A program made the position numbers and the translations under genes. Below are positions 40,231-51,197 of a DNA stretch of 64,000 nt, in pieces. The number at the start of each line of letters is the position of its first letter. Within the stretch, counting starts at the first letter, position 1. Origin of the DNA: Caulobacter sp. Root1455 (lineage in GTDB: Bacteria; Pseudomonadota; Alphaproteobacteria; Caulobacterales; Caulobacteraceae); NCBI RefSeq assembly GCF_001426905.1, contig NZ_LMFQ01000020.1, positions 124,001 through 188,000 on the forward strand. Direction: 5' to 3'. Below the pieces are notes generated by a model. It was not told where the DNA came from, searched no databases, and saw only the letters and a list, made by a program, of their open reading frames with translations.

Positions 40231-41115
40231 ATGTCCATCCTCATCGGTTCTGAAACCAAGGTCATCTGCCAGGGCATCACCGGCGCCCAGGGCACGTTCC
40301 ACTCCGAACAGGCGATCGCCTACGGCACCAAGATGGTCGGCGGCGTCACCCCGGGCAAAGGCGGCCAGACCCACATCGGCCTGCCGGTGTTCGACACGGT
40401 CGGCGAAGCCAGGGAAGCCACCGGCGCCGACGCCTCGGTGATCTACGTCCCGCCGCCCTTCGCGGCCGACTCGATCCTGGAAGCCATCGACGCGGAAATC
40501 CCGCTGATCGTCTGCATCACCGAGGGCATCCCGGTGCTGGACATGGTCAAGGTCAAGAAGGCCCTGCAAGGCAGCAAGTCGCGCCTGATCGGCCCGAACT
40601 GCCCCGGCGTCCTGACCCCGAACCAGTGCAAGATCGGCATCATGCCGGGCTCGATCTTCTCGGCCGGCTCGGTCGGCGTCGTCTCGCGCTCGGGCACCCT
40701 GACCTACGAAGCCGTGTTCCAGACCACCAATGCGGGCCTGGGCCAGACGACCGCCGTCGGCATCGGCGGCGACCCGGTCAAGGGCACCGAGTTCATCGAC
40801 ATCCTCGAGCTGTTCCTGGCCGACGAAGCCACCAAGTCGATCGTCATGATCGGCGAGATCGGCGGCTCGGCCGAAGAGGAAGCCGCCCAGTTCATCGCCG
40901 ACGAAGCCAAGCGCGGCCGCAAGAAGCCCATGGTCGGCTTCATCGCCGGCCGCACGGCCCCTCCGGGCCGCCACATGGGTCACGCCGGCGCGATCATTTC
41001 GGGCGGCAAGGGCGGCGCGGAAGACAAGATCGCGGCGATGGAAGCTGCGGGCATCCGCGTCTCGCCGTCTCCGGCCAAGCTGGGCGAAACCCTGCTCGAG
41101 GTGCTCAAGGGCTAA
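40231..41115 (+). CDS. sucD: Succinyl-CoA synthetase (ADP-forming) alpha subunit
   Basis: The 294-residue subunit binds CoA and carries the phospho-histidine. '[20 protein letters not shown]' is the Rossmann CoA site, '[11 protein letters not shown]' a conserved loop, and '[18 protein letters not shown]' holds the catalytic His. It partners SucC; the 5-bp spacing implies co-translation. A 171-bp gap containing palindromes separates it from sucA. Confidence 0.97.
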   Translation: MSILIGSETKVICQGITGAQGTFHSEQAIAYGTKMVGGVTPGKGGQTHIGLPVFDTVGEAREATGADASVIYVPPPFAADSILEAIDAEIPLIVCITEGIPVLDMVKVKKALQGSKSRLIGPNCPGVLTPNQCKIGIMPGSIFSAGSVGVVSRSGTLTYEAVFQTTNAGLGQTTAVGIGGDPVKGTEFIDILELFLADEATKSIVMIGEIGGSAEEEAAQFIADEAKRGRKKPMVGFIAGRTAPPGRHMGHAGAIISGGKGGAEDKIAAMEAAGIRVSPSPAKLGETLLEVLKG

Positions 41116-41141
41116 TCACGACACCGAAACCCCGCCCCGCG

Positions 41142-41200
41142 CGGGGCCCAGGTTTTTTGCGACCGCCAGTCGACGATCCGAAAAAATCACCTGGGCCCCG
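41142..41200. promoter_or_regulatory. Long inverted repeat between sucD and sucA
   Basis: CGGGGCCCAGG (41142-41152) and CCTGGGCCCCG (41190-41200) are exact reverse complements 37 bp apart, with TTTTTT and AAAAAA just inside the arms. A smaller pair TTTACGC/GCGTAAA (41237-41243, 41260-41266) precedes the sucA start. These structures may attenuate read-through or stabilise the sucCD message, giving sucA separate control. Confidence 0.5.
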
Positions 41201-41286
41201 TTCGTTATACGGGCGTCCGGTGATTGAGAGACTATATTTACGCAACGCGGTTAGCGGTGGCGTAAAAGGATCGTAAGGCAAAGACG

Positions 41287-44250
41287 ATGGCGGACGACGC
41301 AGGCATCATCAATCAGGTCTTGACCGAGACCTCGTTCCTCTACGGCGCCAATGCGGCGTTCGTGGAAGATCTCTATGCCCGGTGGGCGGAGAACCCTGGA
41401 TCGGTCGAACCTTCTTGGGGCGCCTTCTTCGCCACGCTCTCGGACCAGGCCGACCAGGTCAAGCGCGCCGCGCAGGATCCGGCCTGGACGCCGCGCCAGG
41501 CGCCGGCCGTTCGTCCCGAGTGGCTGTCAGCCATCGACGGCCAGTGGCCGACCGTGGCCCCCGCCGTCGAAGCCAAGATGACCAAGGCCATCGAGGCCAA
41601 GGCTCCCGGCTCCTCCGCCGAAGCCGTCCGCGCCGCCACGCTGGACAGCCTGCGCGCCATCATGATGATCCGGGCCTACCGGATGCGCGGCCACCTGGCC
41701 GCCAACCTCGATCCGCTGGGCCTGGAGCCCAAGGCCGCGGCCCCCGAGCTGGATCCGTCGACCTACGGCTTCTCGGAAGCCGACTACGACCGTCCGATCT
41801 TCCTGGACTTCGTGCTGGGTCTGGAGACCTCGTCGATCCGCGAGATCCTGTCGATCCTGCGCCGCACCTACTGCGACAATGTCGGCGTGCAGTACATGCA
41901 CATCTCCGACCCGACCGAGAAGGCCTGGCTGCAGGAGCGCATCGAGGGCCGCGACAAGGAGATCGTGTTCTCCAAGGAGGGCAAGGTCGCCATCCTCAAG
42001 AAGCTGATCGAGGCCGAGGGCTTCGAGCGCTTCCTGCACAAGCGTTTCCCCGGCACCAAGCGCTTCGGCCTGGACGGCGGCGAGGCCTGCATCCCGGCGC
42101 TGGAGCAGATCATCAAGCGCGGCGGCGCCCTGGGCGTGAAGGACATCGTCCTGGGCATGCCGCACCGCGGCCGCCTGAACGTGCTGGCCGCCGTGATGGG
42201 CAAACCCTACCACGTGATCTTCCACGAATTCCAAGGCGGCTCGTCCGTCCCCTCGGACATCGAGGGTTCGGGCGACGTGAAGTACCACATGGGCGCTTCG
42301 TCGGACCGCGAGTTCGACGACAACAAGGTCCACCTGTCGCTGACCGCCAACCCCTCGCACCTGGAAATCGTCAACCCGGTGGTGATCGGCAAGGCCCGCG
42401 CCAAGCAGGCGTTCACCCTGCGCGAACAGCCCGACGCCGGCCGCGGCCATGTGCTGCCGCTGCTGCTGCACGGCGACGCGGCCTTCGCGGGCCAGGGCGT
42501 GGTGGCCGAGTGCTTCACCCTGTCGGGCCTGAAGGGCTACCGCACGGGCGGCACCATCCACTTCATCGTCAACAACCAGATCGGCTTCACGACCAGCCCG
42601 CGTTATTCGCGCAGCTCGCCCTATCCGTCGGACGTGGCGCTGATGGTCGAAGCCCCGATCTTCCACGTCAACGGCGACGATCCCGAAGCCGTGGTCTTCG
42701 CGGCCAAGGTCTCCACCGAATATCGCCAGATGTTCGGCAAGGACGTGGTCATCGACATGTTCTGCTATCGCCGGTTCGGTCACAACGAAGGTGACGACCC
42801 GACGATGACCTCGCCCTTGATGTACGCCAAGATCAAGGACCACATCTCGACCCGCGAACTCTACAGCCAGCGCCTGGTCGGCGAGGGCGTGGCCACGCAG
42901 GCCGAGGTCGACGGCTGGGTCACCGAGTTCGAGACCTTCCTCGACAACGAGTTCGAGGCCGGCAAGAGCTACAAGGCCAACAAGGCCGACTGGCTGGACG
43001 GCAAGTGGAAGGGCTTGGCCCTGCCCGGCGACGAAGAGCGCAAGGGCAAGACCGACGTCGCCAAGACCAAGCTGCTGGAGATCGGCCGTCAGATCACGAC
43101 CATTCCGGACCGCATCAACGCCCACAAGACCGTCAAGCGCGTGATCGAGAACCGCCGCGAGGCGATCGAGAAGGGCGAGAACATCGACTGGGGGACCGCC
43201 GAGCACCTGGCCTTCGCCACCCTGCTCGACGAGGGCTTCCCCGTCCGCCTGTCCGGCCAGGACAGCGTGCGCGGCACCTTCACCCAGCGCCATTCGGACA
43301 TCATCGACCAGACGACCGAAGAGCACTACACGCCGCTCAACAACATCCGCCCCGGCCAGGCCCACTATGAGGTCATCGACTCGGCCCTGTCGGAAGAGGC
43401 GGTGCTGGGCTTCGAGTACGGCTTCTCGCTGGCCGACCCCAACACCATGACCCTGTGGGAAGGCCAGTTCGGCGACTTCGTGAACGGCGCCCAGGTGGTC
43501 ATCGACCAGTTCATCAGCTCGGGCGAGCGCAAGTGGCTGAGGATGAGCGGCCTGACCATGCTGTTGCCGCACGGCTACGAAGGCCAGGGCCCCGAGCACA
43601 GCTCGGCCCGTCTCGAGCGCTTCCTGCAGTCGTGCGCCGAAGACAACATGCAGGTGGTCAACTGCACCACCCCGGCCAACTACTTCCACGCCCTGCGTCG
43701 CCAGATGCACCGCGAGTTCCGCAAGCCCTTGATCGTCATGACGCCCAAGAGCCTGCTGCGCCACAAGAAGGCGGTCTCGAACCTGGCCGACATGGCCGAG
43801 GGCTCCAGCTTCCACCGCGTGATGATCGACGGCGCCGAAGCCGGTTGCGACGTCGGCGGCGTCAAGCTGAAGAGCGACGACAAGATCACCCGCGTCATCG
43901 CCTGCTCGGGCAAGGTCTATTTCGATCTGATCGACGCCCGGGCCAAGGCCGGCCGCGACGACATCTACATCGTGCGCCTGGAGCAGTTCTATCCGTGGCC
44001 GCTGAAGTCGGTGCTGGCCGTGCTCGGCCGGTTCAAGAACGCCGAGCTGGTCTGGTGTCAGGAAGAACCCAAGAACATGGGCGGCTGGACCTTCGTCGAT
44101 CCGTGGCTGGAGCTGAGCCTGGCCAAGCTGAACGTCAAGGCCAAGCGCGCCCGCTATGTCGGCCGTCCGGCCTCGGCCTCCACGGCCGCCGGCATGATGA
44201 GCCGCCACATGAGAGAACTCGAGACCTTCCTGAACGAAGCCTTCGCCTGA
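41287..44250 (+). CDS. sucA: 2-oxoglutarate dehydrogenase E1 component
   Basis: The 987-residue thiamine-diphosphate enzyme decarboxylates 2-oxoglutarate and reductively succinylates the lipoyl group of SucB. It starts with the E2-binding motif region 'FLYGANAAFVEDLYARW', followed by 'KRFGLDGGEACIPAL', 'GMPHRGRLNVL', the ThDP/Mg site 'HVNGDDPEAV' and 'RRFGHNEGDDP'. The C-terminal transketolase-like domain includes 'LPHGYEGQGPEHSSAR'. Length is normal. It is third in the TCA cluster. Confidence 0.97.
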   Translation: MADDAGIINQVLTETSFLYGANAAFVEDLYARWAENPGSVEPSWGAFFATLSDQADQVKRAAQDPAWTPRQAPAVRPEWLSAIDGQWPTVAPAVEAKMTKAIEAKAPGSSAEAVRAATLDSLRAIMMIRAYRMRGHLAANLDPLGLEPKAAAPELDPSTYGFSEADYDRPIFLDFVLGLETSSIREILSILRRTYCDNVGVQYMHISDPTEKAWLQERIEGRDKEIVFSKEGKVAILKKLIEAEGFERFLHKRFPGTKRFGLDGGEACIPALEQIIKRGGALGVKDIVLGMPHRGRLNVLAAVMGKPYHVIFHEFQGGSSVPSDIEGSGDVKYHMGASSDREFDDNKVHLSLTANPSHLEIVNPVVIGKARAKQAFTLREQPDAGRGHVLPLLLHGDAAFAGQGVVAECFTLSGLKGYRTGGTIHFIVNNQIGFTTSPRYSRSSPYPSDVALMVEAPIFHVNGDDPEAVVFAAKVSTEYRQMFGKDVVIDMFCYRRFGHNEGDDPTMTSPLMYAKIKDHISTRELYSQRLVGEGVATQAEVDGWVTEFETFLDNEFEAGKSYKANKADWLDGKWKGLALPGDEERKGKTDVAKTKLLEIGRQITTIPDRINAHKTVKRVIENRREAIEKGENIDWGTAEHLAFATLLDEGFPVRLSGQDSVRGTFTQRHSDIIDQTTEEHYTPLNNIRPGQAHYEVIDSALSEEAVLGFEYGFSLADPNTMTLWEGQFGDFVNGAQVVIDQFISSGERKWLRMSGLTMLLPHGYEGQGPEHSSARLERFLQSCAEDNMQVVNCTTPANYFHALRRQMHREFRKPLIVMTPKSLLRHKKAVSNLADMAEGSSFHRVMIDGAEAGCDVGGVKLKSDDKITRVIACSGKVYFDLIDARAKAGRDDIYIVRLEQFYPWPLKSVLAVLGRFKNAELVWCQEEPKNMGGWTFVDPWLELSLAKLNVKAKRARYVGRPASASTAAGMMSRHMRELETFLNEAFA

Positions 44251-44270
44251 TCGCTTCGTCCAGAGCCCAA

Positions 44271-44368
44271 GCATTTTCGGACGAAGCGGACATCGGTTCG
44301 TCGTCCGAAAATGCGCTAAGAAAATGAGCTGGAGCGCCATCCGGTCCGATCGGATCGAATGGCGCTCC
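44271..44368. repeat. Two REP-like palindromes between sucA and sucB
   Basis: Hairpin 1: GCATTTTCGGACGA (44271-44284) and TCGTCCGAAAATGC (44301-44314). Hairpin 2: GGAGCGCCAT (44331-44340) and ATGGCGCTCC (44359-44368), with TCCGATCGGA inside. Both resemble dispersed palindromes I know from alphaproteobacterial intergenic regions. There is no T-run, so the messages probably continue; the hairpins may protect transcript ends. Confidence 0.8.
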
Positions 44369-44405
44369 TACCCGCCCGGACCAAACAGAGACATCGGAAC
44401 CCCAC

Positions 44406-45641
<1,236 letters not shown>

Positions 45642-45671
45642 TCGCTCCAAGCGATCGAATGAATACGGAAG

Positions 45672-45699
45672 GGGGGCCGCGCGAGCGGCCCCCTTTTTC
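45672..45699 (+). terminator. Intrinsic terminator after sucB
   Basis: GGGGGCCGC (45672-45680), loop GCGA and GCGGCCCCC (45685-45693) are followed by TTTTTC. It lies 31 bp after the sucB stop and ends the sucA-sucB message before the toxin-antitoxin genes. Confidence 0.92.
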
Positions 45700-45735
45700 G
45701 TGCGGGCCGCTAAGTTGAAGCGAAGGCGCCTTTGA

Positions 45736-45758
45736 TGTATCTATATGACGTAGATACA
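45736..45758. promoter_or_regulatory. Palindromic operator upstream of vapB
   Basis: TGTATCTA (45736-45743) and TAGATACA (45751-45758) are exact inverted arms with a 7-bp spacer, 10 bp before the vapB start. VapBC complexes usually repress their own promoter by binding such AT-rich palindromes, so this is the likely autoregulatory site. Confidence 0.7.
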
Positions 45759-45768
45759 AGAGGTCGCG

Positions 45769-46038
45769 ATGACCAAGCTCGATATCCAGCTGCCCCGCGC
45801 CAAGCTCTTCACACATGGCGGCAGCCAAGCTGTCCGACTGCCCAAGGCTTTCCGGTTCGAAGGCGTTGAGGTGACCGTTCGCCGCGAGGGCGATGCGGTG
45901 ATCCTCGAGCCGGTCGCCGCCAAGCGGCCCCGCACGCAAGCCGATCTCGACGCCATGTGGGCGCGCATCGACGCGCGAGGCGGCGCCGATTTTCCCGACC
46001 GCGAACAGCCGCCCGAGCAGGAACGGGAGTTCTGGTGA
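45769..46038 (+). CDS. vapB: VapB-type antitoxin (AbrB/MazE fold)
   Basis: The 89-residue protein has an N-terminal swapped-hairpin DNA-binding domain, '[20 protein letters not shown]', typical of VapB/MazE antitoxins, and a C-terminal tail ('[14 protein letters not shown]') that would wrap around the toxin. It should neutralise VapC and autorepress. Its stop codon overlaps the vapC GTG start (GTGA), ensuring coupled translation. Confidence 0.9.
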   Translation: MTKLDIQLPRAKLFTHGGSQAVRLPKAFRFEGVEVTVRREGDAVILEPVAAKRPRTQADLDAMWARIDARGGADFPDREQPPEQEREFW

Positions 46039-46445
46039 CTCTGGCGTTGGACACCAACGTCTTTGTCGACCTCATTCGGGGACGCAAGGCGATCATTCGT
46101 CAGCGCCGGGACAAGGCGATCTTGGCGGGTGAAGGCCTGGTGACCTCGCTGATCGTCTATCATGAGCTTCAGTTCGGCGTGGCGCTAAGCCGCGATCCGG
46201 CCGGGGAAGCCCTGAACGTGGCCGAGGTCCTGGAAGAAGTCATCATCGAGCCGCTGAACGAAGACGACGTGACAGCCGCCGCCCTTGTCAGGGCCAAGCT
46301 CAAGCCGCGCGGAAGCCCGGTCGGACCCTATGACGTGCTGATCGCCGGACAGGCCCTGGCGCGGGGCTGGACCCTGGTCACGTCGAACGCCGCCGAGTTC
46401 GCGCGGGTCGAGGGTCTTGAGATCCAGGACTGGAGCCAGCCATGA
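46035..46445 (+). CDS. vapC: VapC-type PIN-domain ribonuclease toxin
   Basis: A 136-residue PIN-domain protein. Acidic active-site residues are Asp6 in '[11 protein letters not shown]', Glu44 in '[11 protein letters not shown]' and Asp100 in '[16 protein letters not shown]'; '[15 protein letters not shown]' closes the domain. VapC toxins cut tRNA or rRNA in the absence of VapB. The GTG start overlaps the vapB stop. All catalytic residues are present, so it appears functional. Its stop overlaps the next gene's ATG. Confidence 0.92.
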   Translation: MTLALDTNVFVDLIRGRKAIIRQRRDKAILAGEGLVTSLIVYHELQFGVALSRDPAGEALNVAEVLEEVIIEPLNEDDVTAAALVRAKLKPRGSPVGPYDVLIAGQALARGWTLVTSNAAEFARVEGLEIQDWSQP

Positions 46446-46801
46446 CCGCCACCGTTCGTGACCGCCTCTTCCTCCTCCGCCCCGACTGGATCGACCAGGA
46501 CCGGCCGTGGTTCTGCATGGCCTGCGCGGCGGTGGAGGGCTTCCTCGGCTACTACCCGGCGGTGCGCGACGCGCTCGACATCGCCTACCTGCCCCACGCG
46601 CGCCCGCGCCATCCGGTGGTCGACCTGCTGGGCGAGGCGCATCAGAATCTGCCGACCCTGATCCTGGCCGCGCCGTTCGCCCACCCGGACCTGCGCGACG
46701 GCGACCTCCAGCAAGCGAACGGCCTGTGGTTCGCCACCAATGAAGGCCCGATCACCCGCGTTCTCGCGGCCCGCCACGGGGGCTCGCCGCCGCATCCTTG
46801 A
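46442..46801 (+). CDS. DUF3088 family protein
   Basis: The 119-residue protein matches DUF3088: 'RDRLFLLRPDWIDQDRPWFC' with 'CMACAAVEGFLGYYP', then 'HARPRHPVVDLLGEAHQNLPTLIL'. The paired cysteines suggest a thioredoxin-like fold as in related families, but the function is unknown. The ATG overlaps the vapC stop as ATGA, making a three-gene coupled unit with vapBC. Whether it belongs to the toxin-antitoxin system or merely shares the transcript is open. Confidence 0.8.
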   Translation: MTATVRDRLFLLRPDWIDQDRPWFCMACAAVEGFLGYYPAVRDALDIAYLPHARPRHPVVDLLGEAHQNLPTLILAAPFAHPDLRDGDLQQANGLWFATNEGPITRVLAARHGGSPPHP

Positions 46802-46988
46802 GGTCGGTATCAGGCAAGACCGCCACGAACTGAGCCTTTAACGCTGCTCTTGGGTTGATCCTTAAGGCAGAGGCGCTAGGAGTACCCGCGCCCAGTCACC
46901 CTCCCAAGCAAGTCACCCTTGGGAAACCGGGGGACAGGTCCCATTTTCTGTCCGGCGCCGAACGCGGCGCGTCTCAAGGCGAAGACCC

Positions 46989-48389
46989 ATGGCTCAATAC
47001 GACGTCGTCATCATCGGGGGCGGTCCCGGCGGCTACAATGGCGCGATCCGCGCCGGGCAGCTGGGTCTGAAGACCGCCATCGTCGAAGGACGCGGCAAGC
47101 TGGGCGGCACCTGCCTGAACGTCGGCTGCATGCCGTCCAAGGCCCTGCTGCACGCCTCGGAGATGTTCGAAGCCGCCAGCGGCGGCGAGTTCGCCAAGCT
47201 GGGCATCGAGGTCAAGCCGAAGCTGAACCTGGTGCAGATGATGGCCCAGAAGGCCGAGAGCGTCGAAGCCCTGACCAAGGGCGTCGAGTTCCTGATGAAG
47301 AAGAACAAGGTCGACTACATCAAGGGCTGGGGCCGCATCGATGGCCCGGGGCGTGTTGTCGTCAAAGGTGAAGACGGCGCGGAAACCGTGCTCGAGACCA
47401 AGAACATCGTCATCGCCACCGGCTCGGAGCCCACCCCGTTGCCGGGCGTGACCGTCGACAACAAGCGCATCGTCGACTCGACCGGCGCCCTGAGCCTGCC
47501 CGAGGCCCCCAAGAGCCTGATCGTGGTCGGGGCCGGCGTCATCGGCCTGGAGCTGGGCTCGGTCTGGAAGCGCCTGGGCGCCGAGGTGACCGTGGTCGAG
47601 TTCCTGGACCGCATCCTGCCGGGCACCGACACCGAAGTGGCCAACGCCTTCCAGAAGATCCTCGGCAAGCAGGGCTTCAAGTTCAAGCTGGCCTCCAAGG
47701 TCACCGGCGCGACCGCCTCGGCCAAGGGCGTCAAGCTGAGCGTCGAGCCGGTCGCCGGCGGCCCCGCCGAAACCCTCGAGGCCGACTACGTGCTGGTGGC
47801 CATCGGCCGTCGCCCGTTCACCCAGGGCCTGGGCCTGGAGACAGTCGGCGTTGTTCCCGACAAGCGCGGCATGATCGCCAACGACCACTTCAAGACCACC
47901 GCCCCGGGCGTCTGGGTGGTCGGCGACGTCACCAGCGGCCCGATGCTGGCCCACAAGGCCGAGGACGAGGGCGTGGCCTGCATGGAGCTGATCGCCGGCA
48001 AGGCCGGTCACGTGAACTACGACATCATTCCGGGCGTGATCTACACCAAGCCGGAAGTCGCCACGGTCGGTAAGACCGAGGAGGACCTGAAGGCCGCGGG
48101 CGTCGCCTACAAGGTCGGCAAGTTCCCGTTCCTGGCCAACAGCCGCGCCAAGATCAACCACGAGACCGACGGCTTCGTGAAGGTGCTGGCCGACGCCAAG
48201 ACCGACCGCATCCTGGGCGCCCACGCCGTCGGCCCGAACGTCGGCGACATGATCGCCGAGATCTGCGTGGCCATGGAGTTCGGCGGTTCGTCGGAAGACG
48301 TCGCCCGCACCTGCCACCCGCACCCCACCCGCTCGGAGGCGTTCCGCCAGGCCGCGATGGGCGTCGAAGGCTGGACGATGCAGGCCTAA
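46989..48389 (+). CDS. lpdA: Dihydrolipoyl dehydrogenase (E3)
   Basis: The 466-residue FAD enzyme reoxidises dihydrolipoyl groups of SucB with NAD+. The FAD loop '[19 protein letters not shown]', redox disulfide '[17 protein letters not shown]', NAD site '[15 protein letters not shown]', second FAD motif '[21 protein letters not shown]' and C-terminal active-site His-Glu '[11 protein letters not shown]' are all present. It lies ~190 bp after the DUF3088 gene and shares the strand of sucAB. It may also serve other 2-oxo-acid complexes. Confidence 0.97.
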   Translation: MAQYDVVIIGGGPGGYNGAIRAGQLGLKTAIVEGRGKLGGTCLNVGCMPSKALLHASEMFEAASGGEFAKLGIEVKPKLNLVQMMAQKAESVEALTKGVEFLMKKNKVDYIKGWGRIDGPGRVVVKGEDGAETVLETKNIVIATGSEPTPLPGVTVDNKRIVDSTGALSLPEAPKSLIVVGAGVIGLELGSVWKRLGAEVTVVEFLDRILPGTDTEVANAFQKILGKQGFKFKLASKVTGATASAKGVKLSVEPVAGGPAETLEADYVLVAIGRRPFTQGLGLETVGVVPDKRGMIANDHFKTTAPGVWVVGDVTSGPMLAHKAEDEGVACMELIAGKAGHVNYDIIPGVIYTKPEVATVGKTEEDLKAAGVAYKVGKFPFLANSRAKINHETDGFVKVLADAKTDRILGAHAVGPNVGDMIAEICVAMEFGGSSEDVARTCHPHPTRSEAFRQAAMGVEGWTMQA

Positions 48390-48467
48390 GGCCTCTGTCC
48401 GAGAGTTAACAAGCGCTTCGGCGCAATCCGGCGTAGCGTGGCGGGGTTTCGAGAACGGAGCCCCGCC

Positions 48468-48794
48468 ATGCTTTTGTCCGCCCTGCTGCTGGCCGCCGCC
48501 ATTCAAGCCGCGCCGACGCCGGACCCGTCCGCGTTGGGCGACCAGGGCGCCGCGGGCCAGACGACATTCGATCGTTCCATGGAAGAGGTTCGCGACGCCA
48601 TCAAGGTGCGAGCGGCCTGCCGGACGTCGGGCGTCGAGCTGGCGGTCAACACCGAGCCCGCGACCCGAGCCGAGGTGAAGAAGCTCGGCGACCTGCCGCC
48701 GGCCAACCACACCCTGACCGTGCTGCGCAGCGTCGACGGCTGCCCGGTGTCGTCGACTGTCCGCTACAACGTGGATCGCCCGGCCGGGCGGTGA
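48468..48794 (+). CDS. Small secreted protein, hypothetical
   Basis: A 108-residue protein with a signal peptide ('MLLSALLLAAAIQAAPT', cleavage ~15) and a mature part with two cysteines ('RAACRTSG', 'SVDGCPVSS') that could form a disulfide in the periplasm. GGAG lies ~8 nt before the ATG; an upstream start ten codons earlier would disrupt the signal. I recognise no family. It follows lpdA by 78 bp. Confidence 0.6.
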   Translation: MLLSALLLAAAIQAAPTPDPSALGDQGAAGQTTFDRSMEEVRDAIKVRAACRTSGVELAVNTEPATRAEVKKLGDLPPANHTLTVLRSVDGCPVSSTVRYNVDRPAGR

Positions 48795-48852
48795 CGGATT
48801 GATTGGGGACAGGCCTATGGGCCTGTTCCCGGCTCCACCAGCCGCGCCCACG

Positions 48853-48885
48853 AAAAAGCCCCGCCGGGGGCAACCGGCGGGGCTT
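48853..48885 (-). terminator. Intrinsic terminator after the second chemoreceptor
   Basis: AAGCCCCGCCGG (48856-48867) and CCGGCGGGGCTT (48874-48885) form a 12-bp stem; on the minus strand it is followed by a T-run (AAAAA at 48853-48857 on plus). It lies 64 bp beyond the chemoreceptor stop and could also stop plus-strand transcripts from the small secreted gene. Confidence 0.88.
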
Positions 48886-48948
48886 CCTAGGTCCTCGAGG
48901 GGGAGGAGACGCCCTCAGTCACGCGAGAGCGGTACGCTTACTAAAACC

Positions 48949-50931
48949 CTAGAATTCTTCCCACTCTTCCGAGACCGGCTGGGCCGAGCCGGCGAAGGCG
49001 GCCAGCTTGGCCTGGGCCGCGCGCACCGGGTTGGCGCCGGGGCGGTTGGCCGAGGTGGCCGGGGCGAGGGACGGACGCGGCGCCGGACGTGACATCGAGG
49101 GCGGCGGCGCGGCGCGACGGGTCGTCGCGGTCTGGCCGATGGCGGCGCCGTTGACCTGGAAGCGGCCGATCATCTGCATCAGGCCGTTGGCCTCGCCCTT
49201 CAGGGCATGGCTGGCGGCGGTCGACTGCTCGACCATGGCGGCGTTCTGCTGGACGGTCTGGTCCATCTGGTTGACGGCGGCGTTGACCTCGTTGAGGCCG
49301 GTGGCCTGCTCGGCGCCGGAGGCGGCGATCTCGCTGACCAGGCCGTCGATCTCGCTGACCTTGCCGACGATGGCCTGCAGGGCGTCGCCCGTCTGGCCGA
49401 CCATCGACACGCCCTGGCTGACCTGCTGCGAGGAGGTCGAGATCAGGGTCTTGATCTCCTTGGCGGCGTCGGCCGAGCGCTGGGCCAGGGCCCGGACTTC
49501 CTGGGCCACGACCGCGAAGCCGCGGCCGGCGTCACCAGCCCGAGCCGCTTCGACGCCGGCGTTCAGGGCCAGCAGGTTGGTCTGGAAGGCGATCTCGTCG
49601 ATGACGCCGATGATCTGGCTGATCGACTGCGACGACTTCTCGATCTGGTTCATGGCCTCGACGGCGCTGCGGACGACCACGGCCGAGCGTTCGGCGTCCG
49701 AACGGGTCGAGGTGACGACGCGCGAGGCTTCGACGGCGCCGGCCGACGAACGCTTCACCGTGGCGGTGATCTCGTCCAGGGCGGCGGCGGTCTCTTCCAG
49801 GCTCGCGGCCTGCTGCTCGCTGCGGCGCGACAGGTCGTCGGCGGCCGAGGCGATTTCGTCCGAACCCGAACCGATGCTGTTGGCGGCGTGGACGATGGTG
49901 CGCATCGCCTCTTCCATCTGGGTGATGGCGCCGTTGAAGTCGCTCTGCAGACGCTGGTAGGCCTGCGGGAAGTCGGCGTCGACGCGATAGGTCAGGTCGC
50001 CCTCGGCCAGGCGGGTCAGGCCCGTGGCGATGTGCTCCATGACGAAGGCCTGCTCGCGGGCGGCGGCCTCGGCGGCCTCCTGGTTGCGCGCGCGTTCGGC
50101 CTCGGTCTCGGCGCTGGCGCGCTGCTGGGCGGCCTCGGCGGTGCGCAGGGCCAGGGCGTTGTCCTTGAACACCTGGACCGAGCGGGCCATGGCGCCGACC
50201 TCGTCCTTGCGCTGAGCGCCGACCACCTCGACGTCCACCGAGCCCTGGGCCAGGACCTCCATGGTGCGCGACAGGCCGCTCAGCGGAGCCGAGATCTTCG
50301 AGCGGCCGATCCAAAGGGCGAAGACCAGGGCGGCGGCCGAGACGATCAGGCCGAAGGCCATCGACATCATCGTGCCGGCGGCGGCCCGCTTGGCGGCCTT
50401 GGCCACCATGGCCTTGGTCTGGTCGTTATGGGTGTTGGTGTAGGTCGAGACGTCCTTGCTGAGGCTGGCGATGTCCGGGTCGATCACGCCCATGACCATC
50501 TTGGCCGCGTCGGGGGCGCTCTGCAGGCCCAGGTCCGCGCCTTGGCGGGCGCTGGAATAGATGCGGTCCAGGCGAACCTGGAAGTCGGCCACCTTCTTGG
50601 CGGCGGTCGGGTCGACGGCCTTGATCTTGCCCAGGGCGACCTTGCCCTCCTTGTAGGCGTTGTCGATCTCGTCGCTGGCCTGCTTGGCCTCCGGCGAGGC
50701 GGCGTCGTTGGCGATCGTGCGATAGGCGGCGTAGCCGATGGTCGCGACGCGCCGGTTGAACCGCGAGCCTTCCAGCTCGGCGGGGGCGCGCTGCTCGACG
50801 AGCACCTTGGTGGCGGCCTCCGACACCTTCGATTGCCAGGCGCCGAGGCCCGTGATGGCCAGGGCGACCACGGTCAGGATGACGGCCGGCAGGGCCACCT
50901 TGGTGGAAATCTTCAGATCGTCGAACTTCAT
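48949..50931 (-). CDS. Methyl-accepting chemotaxis protein
   Basis: A 660-residue chemoreceptor: TM1 (~10-30), periplasmic helical-bundle sensor (~35-190), TM2 (~200-222), HAMP domains (~225-280 and ~330-385) and the conserved signalling tip '[19 protein letters not shown]'. The end 'SEEWEEF' is a CheR-tether-like pentapeptide. The sensor differs from that of the receptor at 27.2 kb (4-helix-bundle type rather than CHASE3-like), while the cytoplasmic halves are very similar, so the two are paralogues with different inputs. ATG 50931 begins 'MKFDDLKIS', parallel to 'MKFGDLKIP' of the paralogue. Confidence 0.94.
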   Translation of the reverse strand: MKFDDLKISTKVALPAVILTVVALAITGLGAWQSKVSEAATKVLVEQRAPAELEGSRFNRRVATIGYAAYRTIANDAASPEAKQASDEIDNAYKEGKVALGKIKAVDPTAAKKVADFQVRLDRIYSSARQGADLGLQSAPDAAKMVMGVIDPDIASLSKDVSTYTNTHNDQTKAMVAKAAKRAAAGTMMSMAFGLIVSAAALVFALWIGRSKISAPLSGLSRTMEVLAQGSVDVEVVGAQRKDEVGAMARSVQVFKDNALALRTAEAAQQRASAETEAERARNQEAAEAAAREQAFVMEHIATGLTRLAEGDLTYRVDADFPQAYQRLQSDFNGAITQMEEAMRTIVHAANSIGSGSDEIASAADDLSRRSEQQAASLEETAAALDEITATVKRSSAGAVEASRVVTSTRSDAERSAVVVRSAVEAMNQIEKSSQSISQIIGVIDEIAFQTNLLALNAGVEAARAGDAGRGFAVVAQEVRALAQRSADAAKEIKTLISTSSQQVSQGVSMVGQTGDALQAIVGKVSEIDGLVSEIAASGAEQATGLNEVNAAVNQMDQTVQQNAAMVEQSTAASHALKGEANGLMQMIGRFQVNGAAIGQTATTRRAAPPPSMSRPAPRPSLAPATSANRPGANPVRAAQAKLAAFAGSAQPVSEEWEEF

Positions 50932-51012
50932 CGCAAACCCCATGTCCGGAGCGCTCGCCAAGAGGAGGCGGGGGCCGGTCTTGAGGCCAGAAGCCGCCAA
51001 CGCCGTAAAAAC

Positions 51013-51024
51013 GCAGTTAACTGC
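51013..51024. promoter_or_regulatory. 12-bp palindrome upstream of the second chemoreceptor
   Basis: GCAGTTAACTGC is a perfect palindrome 82 bp before the chemoreceptor start. The chemoreceptor at 27.2 kb also has a GTTAAC-centred palindrome upstream. It is a candidate binding site; the protein is not known. Confidence 0.35.
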
Positions 51025-51197
51025 AAGGCTTTGGCCGACCACGAGCGACGGAATGTCACAGTCGGGGCGGCGCGCGGGGTCTCAAGTTGCGTCCATAGAT
51101 GGTTGCGACATCCATCTTTCAACCTAATAGTGCATGATCAGGCCGAGCCGCGCCGAGCGCGCCGCCCGACCTGGGAAGCCCTTTGGGGGAGACGGAC

